Shown here one piece after another: positions 15,511-23,636 of a stretch of 38,703 nucleotides of DNA. Position 1 is the stretch's first letter; each line of letters begins with the position of its first letter. A program made the position numbers and the translations under genes. Below the pieces are notes generated by a model. That model was not told the DNA's origin. It searched no databases and saw nothing but the letters and a program-made list of their open reading frames with translations. The stretch comes from Streptomyces sp. A012304 (GTDB lineage Bacteria > Actinomycetota > Actinomycetes > Streptomycetales > Streptomycetaceae), in assembly GCF_026008495.1 (NCBI RefSeq), contig NZ_BQUN01000112.1, positions 234,282-272,984 on the forward strand, read 5' to 3'.

Positions 15511-15606
15511 GGGCAGCACCCTATGAGCGGCGCACCGCTCAGGGGTACGGCTCGTCATGGCAAAGTGACGCAGACCACGAGTGCCTCAGCGGCCACAGGG
15601 GTAACA

Positions 15607-15624
15607 CGGCCCGCGCGTGGGCCG
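15607..15624. terminator. GC hairpin between DUF5134 and M56 genes
   Basis: CGGCCC (15607-15612) and GGGCCG (15619-15624) form a 6-bp stem with a GCGCGT loop. It sits 17 nt past the DUF5134 stop and could terminate or attenuate transcription before the M56 gene. Confidence 0.45.
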
Positions 15625-15641
15625 GGTCGCCGCGCGCGCCG

Positions 15642-16184
15642 TCACATCGTCAGCAGCATCGCGACCATCCCGATCCCCATCGACAACCGGCAGGCCCGCG
15701 CCAGTTCCGGCCGGTCGACCCAGGAGACGGGGCCGCCCGCCGGGTCGGCCACGGGCAGCAGCCGGACCCCGGAGACCAGGACGTACCCGGCGAAGTACAG
15801 CAGCAACACACCGGTCAGCAGCGGGACTCCGGAACCGCCGTGCCCATGTCCGGCACCCGGCGCGGCGGACATCGCGACCGCCATGTAGACCATCGCCGAG
15901 GCCCCGACGAGATGGTGCAGGTGGTGGGCGCCGCCGCGGGCCTCCCACAGCGCCCGCAGCGCCGCGGCGCCGAAGACCGCCGCGTACACCGGCCAGGCCC
16001 ACCGCGGCGGGGTGAACGCCGCGGCCGGTACGGCCATCACCGCCATGCCGAAACCCATGAGCGCCTCGCCGCCCGCGGCCCGGCGCTGCTCCTCGACGCC
16101 GCTGCGCGTCCGCAGCAGGCAGTAGGCGCCGGTCGCCGCACACAGCGCGACCAGCAGCCAGCCGGGCGAAGCCGGTCCGTGCAC
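15642..16184 (-). CDS. DUF5134 membrane protein
   Basis: The GTG at 16184 follows GGGGAGGTGCGC. The 180-residue product has about five membrane helices and the DUF5134 pattern: ASPGWLLVALCAATGAYCLL near the N-terminus, GEALMGFGMAVMAVPAAAF, HHLHHLVGASAMVYMA, and the C-terminal WVDRPELARACRLSMGIGMV. His-rich loops (HHLHHL and GHGHGG) might bind a metal ion. Function unknown. The upstream position relative to M56 suggests a link with that peptidase. Confidence 0.82.
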   Translation of the reverse strand: MHGPASPGWLLVALCAATGAYCLLRTRSGVEEQRRAAGGEALMGFGMAVMAVPAAAFTPPRWAWPVYAAVFGAAALRALWEARGGAHHLHHLVGASAMVYMAVAMSAAPGAGHGHGGSGVPLLTGVLLLYFAGYVLVSGVRLLPVADPAGGPVSWVDRPELARACRLSMGIGMVAMLLTM

Positions 16185-16590
16185 GCGCACCTCCCCGCTC
16201 GACGGTCGGTCGAGGGATGCGATGCCCACGGCACGTGGCGCGCACGCGAGCGCAAGGGTGTACACGGGGAGCATTCGGCGGAGCACGCCGGGTGCGCCTC
16301 GACCTGGCCTGTACACGATGGCCGGATCCCTGCGCGTGCTGTGTACGCCCACAACCGGCCCTGCGCCGCCCGGGCGCGCGTCCTGGCCGGGGTCTCGCCC
16401 TCGCCCTGCTCACCTCCGACGCCGCGTCCGGCGAGTGGTGGCAGCGGGGCCCTGCCCGAGGAGCGGGTCGTCGCGTCCGAACAGCGCGGACACCGTACGC
16501 TCGCCGCGACGGTACGACGCCAGGGACTCCTCCCGGACCGGGAAACCTCCTGGCCCGGGACGCGCACGCGAGTACGGAGGACGCACGGCC
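16185..16590. other. Divergent region DUF5134 / MarR
   Basis: No convincing gene in these 406 bp. TGTACAC occurs at 16259 and 16310, and TGTGTACG near 16341, which may be a spaced binding motif. A palindrome at 16198-16214 lies next to the DUF5134 ribosome binding site. A leftward frame (ending about 16410) has protein-like stretches but no start or context I trust. Confidence 0.45.
16198..16214. promoter_or_regulatory. Palindrome upstream of DUF5134 gene
   Basis: CTCGAC-N5-GTCGAG, a perfect 6-bp inverted repeat immediately upstream of the DUF5134 Shine-Dalgarno. It could be an operator or a small leader hairpin controlling ribosome access. Confidence 0.4.
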
Positions 16591-17571
16591 ATGACGGCGA
16601 GGCAGGGTCGCCCCGCGGACGGGGGACAGGCACACGGGGACCCCGCGGATCCCGCACGGCGGAAACCGGCCGACCCCGAGCACCACACCCCGCCGGACCC
16701 GGCACCCGCCCCCGTCCCTCAGCACGACTCCGGGACGAACCCGGCGCCGACGAGCACTTCCGGGTCTGAGCGCGAGCACGGTTCGGGCCCAGCGCCCACG
16801 AGCGCTCCCGGCCCGCAGCCCGAGTCCGCGTCGGGCCCCGCCCCCACGGCTGCTTCCGGCCCCCGACATGAGCCCGGGACGGACCCGGCGCCGACGACCG
16901 CCTCCGGCCCCCAGCACCAGGTCGCGTCAGGCCCCGGCCCCCGGCACCAAGCCGTCACAGGCTCGGACCCCCGGCACCAGGCCGTGTCGGGCCCCGGCCC
17001 CCGGCACCAAGCCGTCACAGGCTCGGACCCCCGGCACCAGGCCGTGTCGGGCCCCGCCACCGCCCCCGGTGCCGACACCGTTTCCGCCGTCGTGCGGCAG
17101 TGGCACGTCGTGCGGCCCGATCTCGACACCGGGCCCATGGAGATCATCGGCCGGGTCAACCGGTGTGCCGCGCTGCTCCAGCAGGCCGAGGACGCCCCGC
17201 TGCGCCGGGCCGGGCTCAGCCGGCCGGAGTTCGACGTGCTCGGCGCGCTCCGCCGTACCGGGCACGAGCTGACACCGAGCGAGCTGGCCCGGGAGACGTT
17301 CTCCTCCGGTGCCGCGGTCACCAAGCGCCTGAAAGTGCTGACCGAACGCGGCCTGGTGGAGCGCCGGAGCGACACGCGCGACCGCCGTGTCGCCCACCTC
17401 CGCCTCACGGACGCCGGCCGGGACCTCGTCGACACGATCATGCCCGAGCAGCTTGCCTACGAGCGTGCCGTGCTGGCCGCGCTCGACGGCGAGCGACAGG
17501 GTGAGCTGGCCGAGCTGCTGGGGGAGTTGCTCAGCCGACTGGAGGGGCACAGCCAGGCCCTGCGGACCTGA
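16591..17571 (+). CDS. MarR-family regulator with long repetitive N-terminal tail
   Basis: The ATG at 16591 has GGAGG 10 nt upstream. Product 326 residues. The first about 165 are Pro/Gly/Ser/Thr-rich and low-complexity, with His-containing repeats GPRHQAV / SDPRHQAV. The MarR domain starts near TVSAVVRQWHVVRPDLDTGP and has the winged helix LSRPEFDVLGALRRTGHELT, SELARETFSSGAAVTKRLKV, then the wing LVERRSDTRDRRVAHLRLT and a C-terminal dimer helix. MarR proteins normally have about 150-180 residues, so the tail doubles the length. A shorter start at the ATG at 17138 would lose the first dimer helix. It converges with the aldo/keto reductase gene, 18 bp away. Confidence 0.85.
   Translation: MTARQGRPADGGQAHGDPADPARRKPADPEHHTPPDPAPAPVPQHDSGTNPAPTSTSGSEREHGSGPAPTSAPGPQPESASGPAPTAASGPRHEPGTDPAPTTASGPQHQVASGPGPRHQAVTGSDPRHQAVSGPGPRHQAVTGSDPRHQAVSGPATAPGADTVSAVVRQWHVVRPDLDTGPMEIIGRVNRCAALLQQAEDAPLRRAGLSRPEFDVLGALRRTGHELTPSELARETFSSGAAVTKRLKVLTERGLVERRSDTRDRRVAHLRLTDAGRDLVDTIMPEQLAYERAVLAALDGERQGELAELLGELLSRLEGHSQALRT
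16930..17056 (+). repeat. 60-bp perfect tandem repeat inside MarR gene
   Basis: Bases 16930-16996 are identical to 16990-17056, a 60-bp period. Each unit encodes 20 residues made of two near-identical 10-mers, SGPGPRHQAV and TGSDPRHQAV. The perfect identity, including third codon positions, points to recent duplication. Confidence 0.9.
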
Positions 17572-17589
17572 GCGCACCCGGCGGGTGGC

Positions 17590-18636
17590 TCACAGCACGT
17601 CGTGCACCGTGCGCCGGTAGGTGGAGCGCCGGTCGTCGAGGGCCTGCCAGCGGTCGCCGTAGACGGTGCGGGTGACCTGCGGGTCGCGCAGAAAGTCGTG
17701 CGGGAAGCCGAGCGACACCGCGCTCGCCTCGTCGAGACGGGCCACCGCGTCGGCGTCCAGACGCACGTCGAGGCAGCCCAGGTTGTCCACGAGCTGGCTC
17801 TCCCGGGTGGCCGCGATGATCGGCACCACGTTCCCGGGGCGGCCCAGCAGCCACGCCAGGGCCACCTGGGCCGGGCTCCAGCCGCCCTGCTCGGCGACCT
17901 CCAGGACGGCGCTGACGACCGCCTCCTCCCGCGGATCCTCCGCCCCGGAGCCCAGCCGTCCGGACTCGCCGCGCCGGTACTTCCCGGTGAGCTTCCCCGC
18001 CGCGAGCGGCGCCCAGGCCAGCACCGCCAGGTCGAACGCCCGCGCCTGCGGCAGGAGTTCACGTTCGGGGGTGCGCTCCAGCAGGTTGTACCGCAGCTGC
18101 GAACCGGCGAACGCCGTCCACCCCCGAAGCTCGGCCAGGGTGTTGGCCTGAGCGATCTCCCAGGCGGGCCAGTCCGAGACGCCCAAGTACAGCACCTTGC
18201 CCGTGCGCACCAGGTCGTCGAGCGCGCGCATCACCTCGTCCACGGGGGTGAAGTGGTCGCGGGCGTGCACCCACAGCACGTCCAGCCGGTCGGTGCGCAG
18301 CCGGTCCAGGCTCGCCTCCACCGACTGCACCAGGTTCTTGCGATGGTTGCCCGCCGCGTTGACGTCACCCTCGCGGATCCCGCAGGTGTACTTGCTGGCC
18401 AGCACGAACTCGTCGCGCCGCCCCGCGAGCAGCTCCCCCAGGAAGCGCTCGGAGTCGCCGCCGGTGTAGATGTTGGCCGTGTCGACGAAGTTGCCGCCGG
18501 CCGCCGCGTAGGCGTCGAGGATCTTCCCGCTGGTCTCCTGGTCGGCGCCCCAGCCGGGATCGCCGCCCATGGTCATCGCGCCGAGGCTCAGCTCGCTCAC
18601 GCGCAGACCGGTCCTGCCGAACAGTGTGTACCGCAT
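17590..18636 (-). CDS. Aldo/keto reductase
   Basis: 348 residues with the AKR TIM-barrel signatures and full catalytic tetrad: FVDTANIYTGG (Asp52, Tyr57), VLASKYTC (Lys82) and VLWVHARDH (His124). The NADPH-binding end is VPIIAATRESQLVDNLG. N-terminus MRYTLFGRTGLRVSELSLGA is typical of the AKR11/AKR13-like group. GGGGGAAGAG precedes the ATG. It reduces carbonyls with NADPH; the substrate is unknown. Same strand as the VOC gene 89 bp upstream and convergent with the MarR gene. Confidence 0.92.
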   Translation of the reverse strand: MRYTLFGRTGLRVSELSLGAMTMGGDPGWGADQETSGKILDAYAAAGGNFVDTANIYTGGDSERFLGELLAGRRDEFVLASKYTCGIREGDVNAAGNHRKNLVQSVEASLDRLRTDRLDVLWVHARDHFTPVDEVMRALDDLVRTGKVLYLGVSDWPAWEIAQANTLAELRGWTAFAGSQLRYNLLERTPERELLPQARAFDLAVLAWAPLAAGKLTGKYRRGESGRLGSGAEDPREEAVVSAVLEVAEQGGWSPAQVALAWLLGRPGNVVPIIAATRESQLVDNLGCLDVRLDADAVARLDEASAVSLGFPHDFLRDPQVTRTVYGDRWQALDDRRSTYRRTVHDVL

Positions 18637-18725
18637 GTCTCTTCCCCCTCAGGGCCGTCCGTGCCGACGACGCTAAGGGCTGGAGCGCACTTCAATGCAA
18701 ACCGGCGACGGAACCGGCGATGTAC

Positions 18726-19490
18726 TCAGCTCTCCTCCTCGGCCCGGTACACCCCGAACACCGCGCCCTGCGGATCCCGCAGTACGGCGATCCGCGGGCC
18801 GTCCGGCACGGAGGTGGGCTCCATGAGCGCGGCGCCGCCCGCGCCGGTGGCCCTCGCCGTGGTGGCGTCCACGTCCTCCACCGCGAAGTACGGCAGCCAG
18901 TGCGGCGGCACCTCGTGCGGGAACTTGTCGTCCATGGTGATCATGCCGCCGAAGTCGGCGCCGCCGACGCCCCACTGGGTGTAGTGCTCGGTGGTGGCCA
19001 CGGTCCAGCCGAAGATCGTCGTGTAGAAGGCCTCGGCCCGCGCGGGGTCCCGGGTCAGCAGTTCCACCCAGCCCAGCGAGCCGGGCGCGTTGAACAGTCC
19101 GGCGCCCTGGAAGGTCCTGGCCTGCCACAGCTGGAAGGCCGCGCCGCCCGGATCGAGGGCGACGACGTAACGGCCCATGTCGAACACGTCCATCGGGCCG
19201 ACCAGCACCTTGCCGCCGGCCTCCTCGATCATCCGCGCGCTGACGTCGGCGTCGGACACCGCGAACGACACGGTCCAGGCGACGGGCTGTGCCTCCTGGT
19301 AGAGCGGGCTCAGCGCGGCGACGGCCGCGTCCCGGAGGTGGGCGACGGTGTAGCCGCCGGCCTCCTGCCGGGGGTCCGTCTCGCAGCGCCAGCCGAACAG
19401 CTCCGCGTAGAACCGCTGGGCCGCCGCGAGGTCGGTGGTGCCCAGCTCGGCCCAGCAGGGCCCGCCGGGCACGGGCGTGTCGAGCTTCAT
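18726..19490 (-). CDS. Two-domain VOC-family protein
   Basis: 254 residues forming two glyoxalase-like VOC halves. The first is about 8-125 (GGPCWAELGTTDLAAAQRFY ... ALDPGGAAFQLWQ). The second is about 135-250 (GSLGWVELLTRDPARAEAFY ... VLRDPQGAVFGVY). GGAAGGAACGCC precedes the ATG. It resembles the actinobacterial tandem-VOC group often called CFP-30B-like. The metal ligands of true glyoxalases are not all evident, so it may be a binding or sequestering protein. Possibly cotranscribed with the aldo/keto reductase downstream. Confidence 0.87.
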   Translation of the reverse strand: MKLDTPVPGGPCWAELGTTDLAAAQRFYAELFGWRCETDPRQEAGGYTVAHLRDAAVAALSPLYQEAQPVAWTVSFAVSDADVSARMIEEAGGKVLVGPMDVFDMGRYVVALDPGGAAFQLWQARTFQGAGLFNAPGSLGWVELLTRDPARAEAFYTTIFGWTVATTEHYTQWGVGGADFGGMITMDDKFPHEVPPHWLPYFAVEDVDATTARATGAGGAALMEPTSVPDGPRIAVLRDPQGAVFGVYRAEEES

Positions 19491-19561
19491 GGCGTTCCTT
19501 CCGAAGGGAGGACCCCTTCCAGCACGCTAAGCCCGGGCCCGTGCCCCGGCATCCGCTGGCC

Positions 19562-19954
19562 TCACATGCCCGGCCGGTGCCGCAGCGGATGGTCCGCGGG
19601 CACCTCCACCAGCACGATCGGAGTGCCGTCCGGATCCGCGATCCACATCTCGATCAGGCCCCATGGCTCCCGCACCGGCTCCCGCGCGATCGGCACACCC
19701 CTCTCCCGCAGCTCCTCGTGCGCCGCCGCCACGTCCGCGACCTGCATCCACAGCCGCACGGCGGGGTCGGGGGGTGTCTCGGAGCGCCCCGACAGCTCCA
19801 GGAAGCCCCCGCCGAGGAAGTACACGGTGCCCCGCTCCGGGCCCGTGCCGAACTCGCGGTAGACGGCGAGGCCCAGTTGTTCGCCGTAGAAGGCGCGGGA
19901 GCGTTCGGGGTCGGTGGGGCGGAGCAGGATCCGGCCGCTGAGTACATGCACCAT
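19562..19954 (-). CDS. Small VOC-family protein
   Basis: 130 residues from the ATG at 19954 (MVHVLSGRILLRPTDPERSR). One VOC domain: the first beta-alpha-beta unit is FYGEQLGLAVYREFG, and it ends in MWIADPDGTPIVLVEVP. There is no ribosome binding site. TACGCT ends 8 nt before the ATG, so the transcript is probably leaderless. Glyoxalase, dioxygenase and drug-binding proteins share this fold; no substrate can be assigned. Divergent from the GNAT gene, 73 bp away. Confidence 0.85.
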   Translation of the reverse strand: MVHVLSGRILLRPTDPERSRAFYGEQLGLAVYREFGTGPERGTVYFLGGGFLELSGRSETPPDPAVRLWMQVADVAAAHEELRERGVPIAREPVREPWGLIEMWIADPDGTPIVLVEVPADHPLRHRPGM

Positions 19955-20027
19955 GCATCCGGAGCGTAGTGGGAGCGGGTTAGGCTCGGCGGGGGCCGAA
20001 CCGCGCCCGGGAGGGGAGATCGCCCAC

Positions 20028-20567
20028 ATGGACACCACCGCCGCCGCACTCGTCTTCCGTGACGCCGTCGACACCGACGTGGACACGCTCGTGGCGCTTG
20101 TCGAGTCGGCCTACCGCGGGGACGCCAGCAGGGCGGGCTGGACCACGGAGGCGGACATCCTGGAGGGGCAGCGCACCGACCCCCAGGGCGTCCTGGAGAT
20201 CATCGAGTCGCCCGACAGCCGGCTGCTGACCGCGGCGCGGGACGGCCGGATCATCGCCTGCTGCCAGCTCGAGCACCGCGGCGACCACGCCTACTTCGGC
20301 ATGTTCGCGGTCAGCCCCACCGCCCAGGGCGGAGGTCTCGGCCGGATCGTCCTCGCGGAGGCCGAGCGCCAGGCCCGCGCCACCTGGGGCGTCGCCGAGA
20401 TGCACATGACGGTGATCTCCGTGCGCGACGACCTCATCGCCTGGTACGAGCGGCGCGGCTACCGCCGTACCGGACGGATGACGCCGTTCCCCTACGGCGA
20501 CGAGCGCTTCGGCATCCCGCAGCGGGACGACCTCCAGTTCGAGCTGCTGGTCAAGCCGCTGGGGTGA
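20028..20567 (+). CDS. GNAT-family N-acetyltransferase
   Basis: 179 residues from the ATG at 20028, preceded by GGAGGGGAG. The acetyl-CoA-binding loop is FAVSPTAQGGGLGRIVLAEA (Q/RxxGxG/A pattern), followed by WGVAEMHMTVISVRDDLIAW and YERRGYRRTGRMTPFPYGDE, a standard GNAT C-terminus. The start DTTAAALVFRDAVDTDVDTL is a typical first strand. Substrate unknown. Its stop lies 1 bp from the stop of the convergent GDPD gene. Confidence 0.9.
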   Translation: MDTTAAALVFRDAVDTDVDTLVALVESAYRGDASRAGWTTEADILEGQRTDPQGVLEIIESPDSRLLTAARDGRIIACCQLEHRGDHAYFGMFAVSPTAQGGGLGRIVLAEAERQARATWGVAEMHMTVISVRDDLIAWYERRGYRRTGRMTPFPYGDERFGIPQRDDLQFELLVKPLG

Positions 20568-20568
20568 G

Positions 20569-21252
20569 TCAGGCCGTCGCGCGGGCGGCGTCCTTGGTCT
20601 CCGGGCGGTCGGTGGTCGCGCCGTCCAGCCCGAAGGCCCGCACCAGCCGCAGGTGCTCCGGCGTGTTGACCACCCAGCCGATGATCCGCAGGCCGTGGGC
20701 GCGGGCCTCCTCGACGATCTCCAGGGTGAGCCGCCGGATGTTCAGGCACACCGTCGCCGCGCCGGCCTCCACCGCCCGCTCCACGATGTCCAGCCCGTAG
20801 CGGCTGCCGATGAGCGCGGTGCGCACCCCGGGCACCAGCCGGGCGATCTCGGCCACCGCCTCGTCGTGGAACGAGGACACCTCCACCCGCTCCACCAGGT
20901 TCCGCTCGTGCATCACCTCGGCCAACGCCCGGGCCGCCTGCACGTCCTTGATCTCTGCCTGGAGCGGCAGCGAGACCGCCTCCAGGACCTCCTCGAAGAC
21001 CGGGACCCGCTCGCCGAGGCCCGCGTCGAGCGCGCGCAGCTCGGCCAGCGTCCGCTCCGCGATGGGCCCGCTGCCGTCGGTGGTGCGGTCCACGTCGGCG
21101 TCGTGCATGACCACGAGCGCCCCGTCCTTGCTCAGATGCAGATCGAGTTCGATGGCGTCGAGGCCCGCCCGTTCGGCGGCGACGAACGACCGCAGGGTGT
21201 TCTCGGGCTCGACGCCCATGACTCCGCGGTGACCGATGGTGAAGAGGTTCAC
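20569..21252 (-). CDS. Glycerophosphodiester phosphodiesterase
   Basis: 227 residues from the GTG at 21252 (VNLFTIGHRGVMGVEPENTL). GDPD motifs are HRG-PENT at the N-terminus (His8, Arg9, Glu17), IELDLHLSKDG (Glu35, Asp37) and VVMHDADVDRTTDG (His50), with metal-binding LQAEIKD further on and the barrel end IGWVVNTPEH. GGAAGCGAG lies upstream. No signal peptide is visible, so it should act in the cytoplasm on glycerophosphodiesters from lipid turnover. The next GTG upstream (Val-Val) is an alternative start. Confidence 0.9.
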   Translation of the reverse strand: MNLFTIGHRGVMGVEPENTLRSFVAAERAGLDAIELDLHLSKDGALVVMHDADVDRTTDGSGPIAERTLAELRALDAGLGERVPVFEEVLEAVSLPLQAEIKDVQAARALAEVMHERNLVERVEVSSFHDEAVAEIARLVPGVRTALIGSRYGLDIVERAVEAGAATVCLNIRRLTLEIVEEARAHGLRIIGWVVNTPEHLRLVRAFGLDGATTDRPETKDAARATA

Positions 21253-21340
21253 GACGCGACTCGCTTCCGTCGACGGCGGCGCTGGAGGAGCCCGCAGCCT
21301 AGCGAAAGCCCACGGACGACCGGTGTCGGACAGGAAAAAG

Positions 21341-21370
21341 TTCGGTGACCATGCGGGTGTGCAGGATAAT
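21341..21370 (+). promoter_or_regulatory. Candidate promoter of the DUF6421 operon
   Basis: TTCGGT (21341-21346), an 18-bp spacer and GATAAT (21365-21370) fit a vegetative sigma promoter. The start point would be near 21377, giving a leader of about 75 nt before the ATG at 21451. Confidence 0.45.
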
Positions 21371-21450
21371 TTCCCGACCTTCCTCTTGCTGGGAGGAACC
21401 TCATATGCATACGGTGTCTTTACGCGAGGTTCTCCCGTGGAGGATGGGAC

Positions 21451-22848
21451 ATGACGGAAATTCTTGTGCAGGTGGGGTCGGAGGGGCAGGTTCCTTCCAT
21501 GGCCAGGGTGGTGGAGCACCCGGCGTGGCCCGTGCTCAAGGATGCCGTGGAGCGGATCCGCCCCTGGCAGTCGAAGGACGGGGCGATCGACTTCACGGCC
21601 GAGGGTGCCCCGGAGCGCGCCGAGGCCGAGCGGGCCGTGCGGCAGGTGACCGAGGCCGTCGAGGAGCTCTCCCCGCTGCTGCCGCACGACGCGGACTACC
21701 ACCGGGCCCTGGTGAAGGACCTGCGCGCCTGGGCCGAGGGCGGCTTCGAGGTGCCGGACTTCCTCGACTCGCTGCTGGCCTTCCAGCCGGCCGCCAACCG
21801 CCGCGACGGCCTCCAGCACCTGGTCGTCTTCCCGATGTACACGCAGAACGGCAACCCGGACCGCAACCTGGAAGCGGTCGTGCTGCGCATGGTCTGGCCG
21901 GACTGGCTGGCCGAACTGGAGCGCACCCGCTACGACAACCCGCTGTTCTGCGGCATCACCTTCGAGGACTTCACGCCCGGCTACGACACCAACTCCGCCG
22001 TCCTCTTCCCGGAGACCATCGCCGTGCGCGAGGCGCCGGAACGCTTCTCCTGGGGCGGCATCTTCTGCGACCGCGAGGCCGCCCGCTTCCGCCGCGTCAC
22101 CGCCTCCGCCGTCGACATCCTGGGCCTGGAGCTGCCCGAGGACATCGCCGCGATGGTCCACGACCAGAAGCGCTGCGAGGAGGCCTTCGTCCTGTGGGAC
22201 ATGGTCCACGACCGCACCCACAGCCACGGCGACCTGCCCTTCGACCCCTTCATGATCAAGCAGCGCCAGCCGTTCTGGATGTACGGCCTGGAGGAGCTGC
22301 GCTGCGACCTCACCGCCTTCAAGGAGGCCGTGAAGCTGGAGGCCGACGGCGTCCCGCAGGCCCGTGACGTGCAGTACGCGGTGCTCTTCGACCGCATGTT
22401 CCGCTTCCCCGTCACCGGCGAGCGGGTGCGCAACTACGACGGTCTCGGAGGCCAGCTGCTCTTCGCCTTCCTGCACAAGCACGACGTCGTCCGCTGGACC
22501 GACAACAAGCTGTTCATCGACTGGCAGCGCGCCCCGCAGGTCACCAACGAGCTGTGCGCCGAGATCGAGAAGCTCTACCACGACGGCATCGACCGCCCCA
22601 AGCTCGTCCACTGGTTCGCCGGGTACGAGCTGGTCTCCGCCTACCTCGCCCCGCACCCGGGCTCCAAGTGGGCCAAGGGCCCCGACGCCCTGGACCTGAC
22701 CCAGCCGCCGCGCAAACTCGTGGATGACGTGCTTCCGGACGAGTTTCCGCTGAGCATGTTCTATGAGGCTCTGTCCAAGAAGCTGAAGAACGTGATCGCC
22801 TCCACCAAGGGCATCACGGCGGACAGCGCCGAGCGGATCGCCGCGTGA
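21451..22848 (+). CDS. DUF6421 protein, possible metal-dependent enzyme
   Basis: 465 residues; ATG at 21451 with GGAGGATGGGAC before it. It has no signal peptide or membrane segment. I recognise it as the uncharacterised Streptomyces family DUF6421 (from memory). One feature stands out: MVHDRTHSHGD places His253, Asp254, His257 and His259 as HDxxHxH, and 24 residues on comes LEELRCDLTAF (Glu281, Glu282, Asp286). This resembles the HExxH ... EExxxD zinc site of gluzincin peptidases with Asp in place of the first Glu. Other conserved-looking stretches are FPMYTQNGNPDRNLEAVVLR, GITFEDFTPGYDTNSAVLF and HWFAGYELVSAYL. First gene of an operon with an SDR and a PLP lyase. Confidence 0.85.
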   Translation: MTEILVQVGSEGQVPSMARVVEHPAWPVLKDAVERIRPWQSKDGAIDFTAEGAPERAEAERAVRQVTEAVEELSPLLPHDADYHRALVKDLRAWAEGGFEVPDFLDSLLAFQPAANRRDGLQHLVVFPMYTQNGNPDRNLEAVVLRMVWPDWLAELERTRYDNPLFCGITFEDFTPGYDTNSAVLFPETIAVREAPERFSWGGIFCDREAARFRRVTASAVDILGLELPEDIAAMVHDQKRCEEAFVLWDMVHDRTHSHGDLPFDPFMIKQRQPFWMYGLEELRCDLTAFKEAVKLEADGVPQARDVQYAVLFDRMFRFPVTGERVRNYDGLGGQLLFAFLHKHDVVRWTDNKLFIDWQRAPQVTNELCAEIEKLYHDGIDRPKLVHWFAGYELVSAYLAPHPGSKWAKGPDALDLTQPPRKLVDDVLPDEFPLSMFYEALSKKLKNVIASTKGITADSAERIAA

Positions 22849-22889
22849 GCGACCGCCGTACCGAGAACACGGCTCAGGAGGCGAAGAAC

Positions 22890-23636
22890 ATGGGGAACGG
22901 GGCTCTCAGCGGTGCCGTGATCGCGGTGGCGGGCGCGGGCGGACCCGCGGGCCGGGCGGCGCTGCTCCGGCTCGCGGAGGCGGGCGCGACGGTCGTCGGC
23001 GCGGACAACGACCCCGAGCGCCTGGCGGAGGCCGTGGACGCGGCCCGCTACGGCGCCGGCGGCGCCACCGTCACCGGCGAGCCGGTCGACCTGCTCGACC
23101 TGCCGTCCACCCGCGAGTGGGCCGGCCGGATCGAGAAGGACTTCGGCCGTGTCGACGGCCTGGTCCACCTCGTCGGCGGCTGGCGCGGCAGCGAGACCTT
23201 CACCAAGACCAGCCTCGACGACTGGGACTTCCTGGAGCTGCTGCTGATCCGCACGGTCCAGCACACCTCGCTCGCCTTCCACGAGGCGCTCCAGCGCAGC
23301 GACCGCGGCCGTTACGTCCTGATCAGCGCCGCGGGCGCCAGCAAGCCCACCGCGGGCAACGCCGCGTACGCCGCCGCCAAGGCCGCCGCCGAGGCGTGGA
23401 CGCTGTCGATGGCCGACTACTTCCGCAAGGCCGGGGGCCCCGAGGGTCCGACCTCCGCGGCTGCCATCCTGGTGGTGAAGGCGCTGGTGCACGAGGCGAT
23501 GCGCGCTGAGCGGCCCAACGCGAAGTTCGCGGGCTTCACGGACGTCGAGGACCTGGCCGAGGCCATCGCCGGAGTCTGGGAGAAGCCCGCCACCGAAGTG
23601 AACGGACACCGTCTGTGGCTCACCGAGAAGCCGTGA
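22890..23636 (+). CDS. Short-chain dehydrogenase/reductase
   Basis: 248 residues from the ATG at 22890, chosen for the strong AGGAGGCGAAGAAC before it. A GTG at 22845 overlapping the previous stop (GTGA) would add 15 residues but lacks a ribosome binding site. Classical SDR features: cofactor loop VIAVAGAGGPAGRAAL, Asp-containing second strand (VVGADND, suggesting NAD), HLVGG in the NAG position, and the catalytic Ser146, Tyr160, Lys164 (LISAAGASKPT ... AYAAAKAAAE). It should oxidise an alcohol or reduce a ketone. Its stop overlaps the next gene's start (GTGA), so it is translationally coupled to the aldolase. Confidence 0.9.
   Translation: MGNGALSGAVIAVAGAGGPAGRAALLRLAEAGATVVGADNDPERLAEAVDAARYGAGGATVTGEPVDLLDLPSTREWAGRIEKDFGRVDGLVHLVGGWRGSETFTKTSLDDWDFLELLLIRTVQHTSLAFHEALQRSDRGRYVLISAAGASKPTAGNAAYAAAKAAAEAWTLSMADYFRKAGGPEGPTSAAAILVVKALVHEAMRAERPNAKFAGFTDVEDLAEAIAGVWEKPATEVNGHRLWLTEKP

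Noticed and set aside
16217..16594. Rightward frame overlapping the MarR start by ATGA
   Set aside because: Cys/Arg/Pro-rich composition with no ribosome binding site; MarR has its own GGAGG.
16410..16688. Leftward frame with a protein-like end (REESLASYRRGERTVSALFG)
   Set aside because: No credible start, overlaps the MarR start and no family recognised.
21405..21450. ATG with a good GGGAGGA upstream, possible short leader frame before DUF6421
   Set aside because: The frame does not close before the DUF6421 start but runs long through it out of frame, so it is not a leader peptide.
20569..22656. Long leftward frame joining GDPD to sequence antisense to DUF6421
   Set aside because: Only the part from 21252 down is the GDPD; the rest is antisense to a motif-rich gene.
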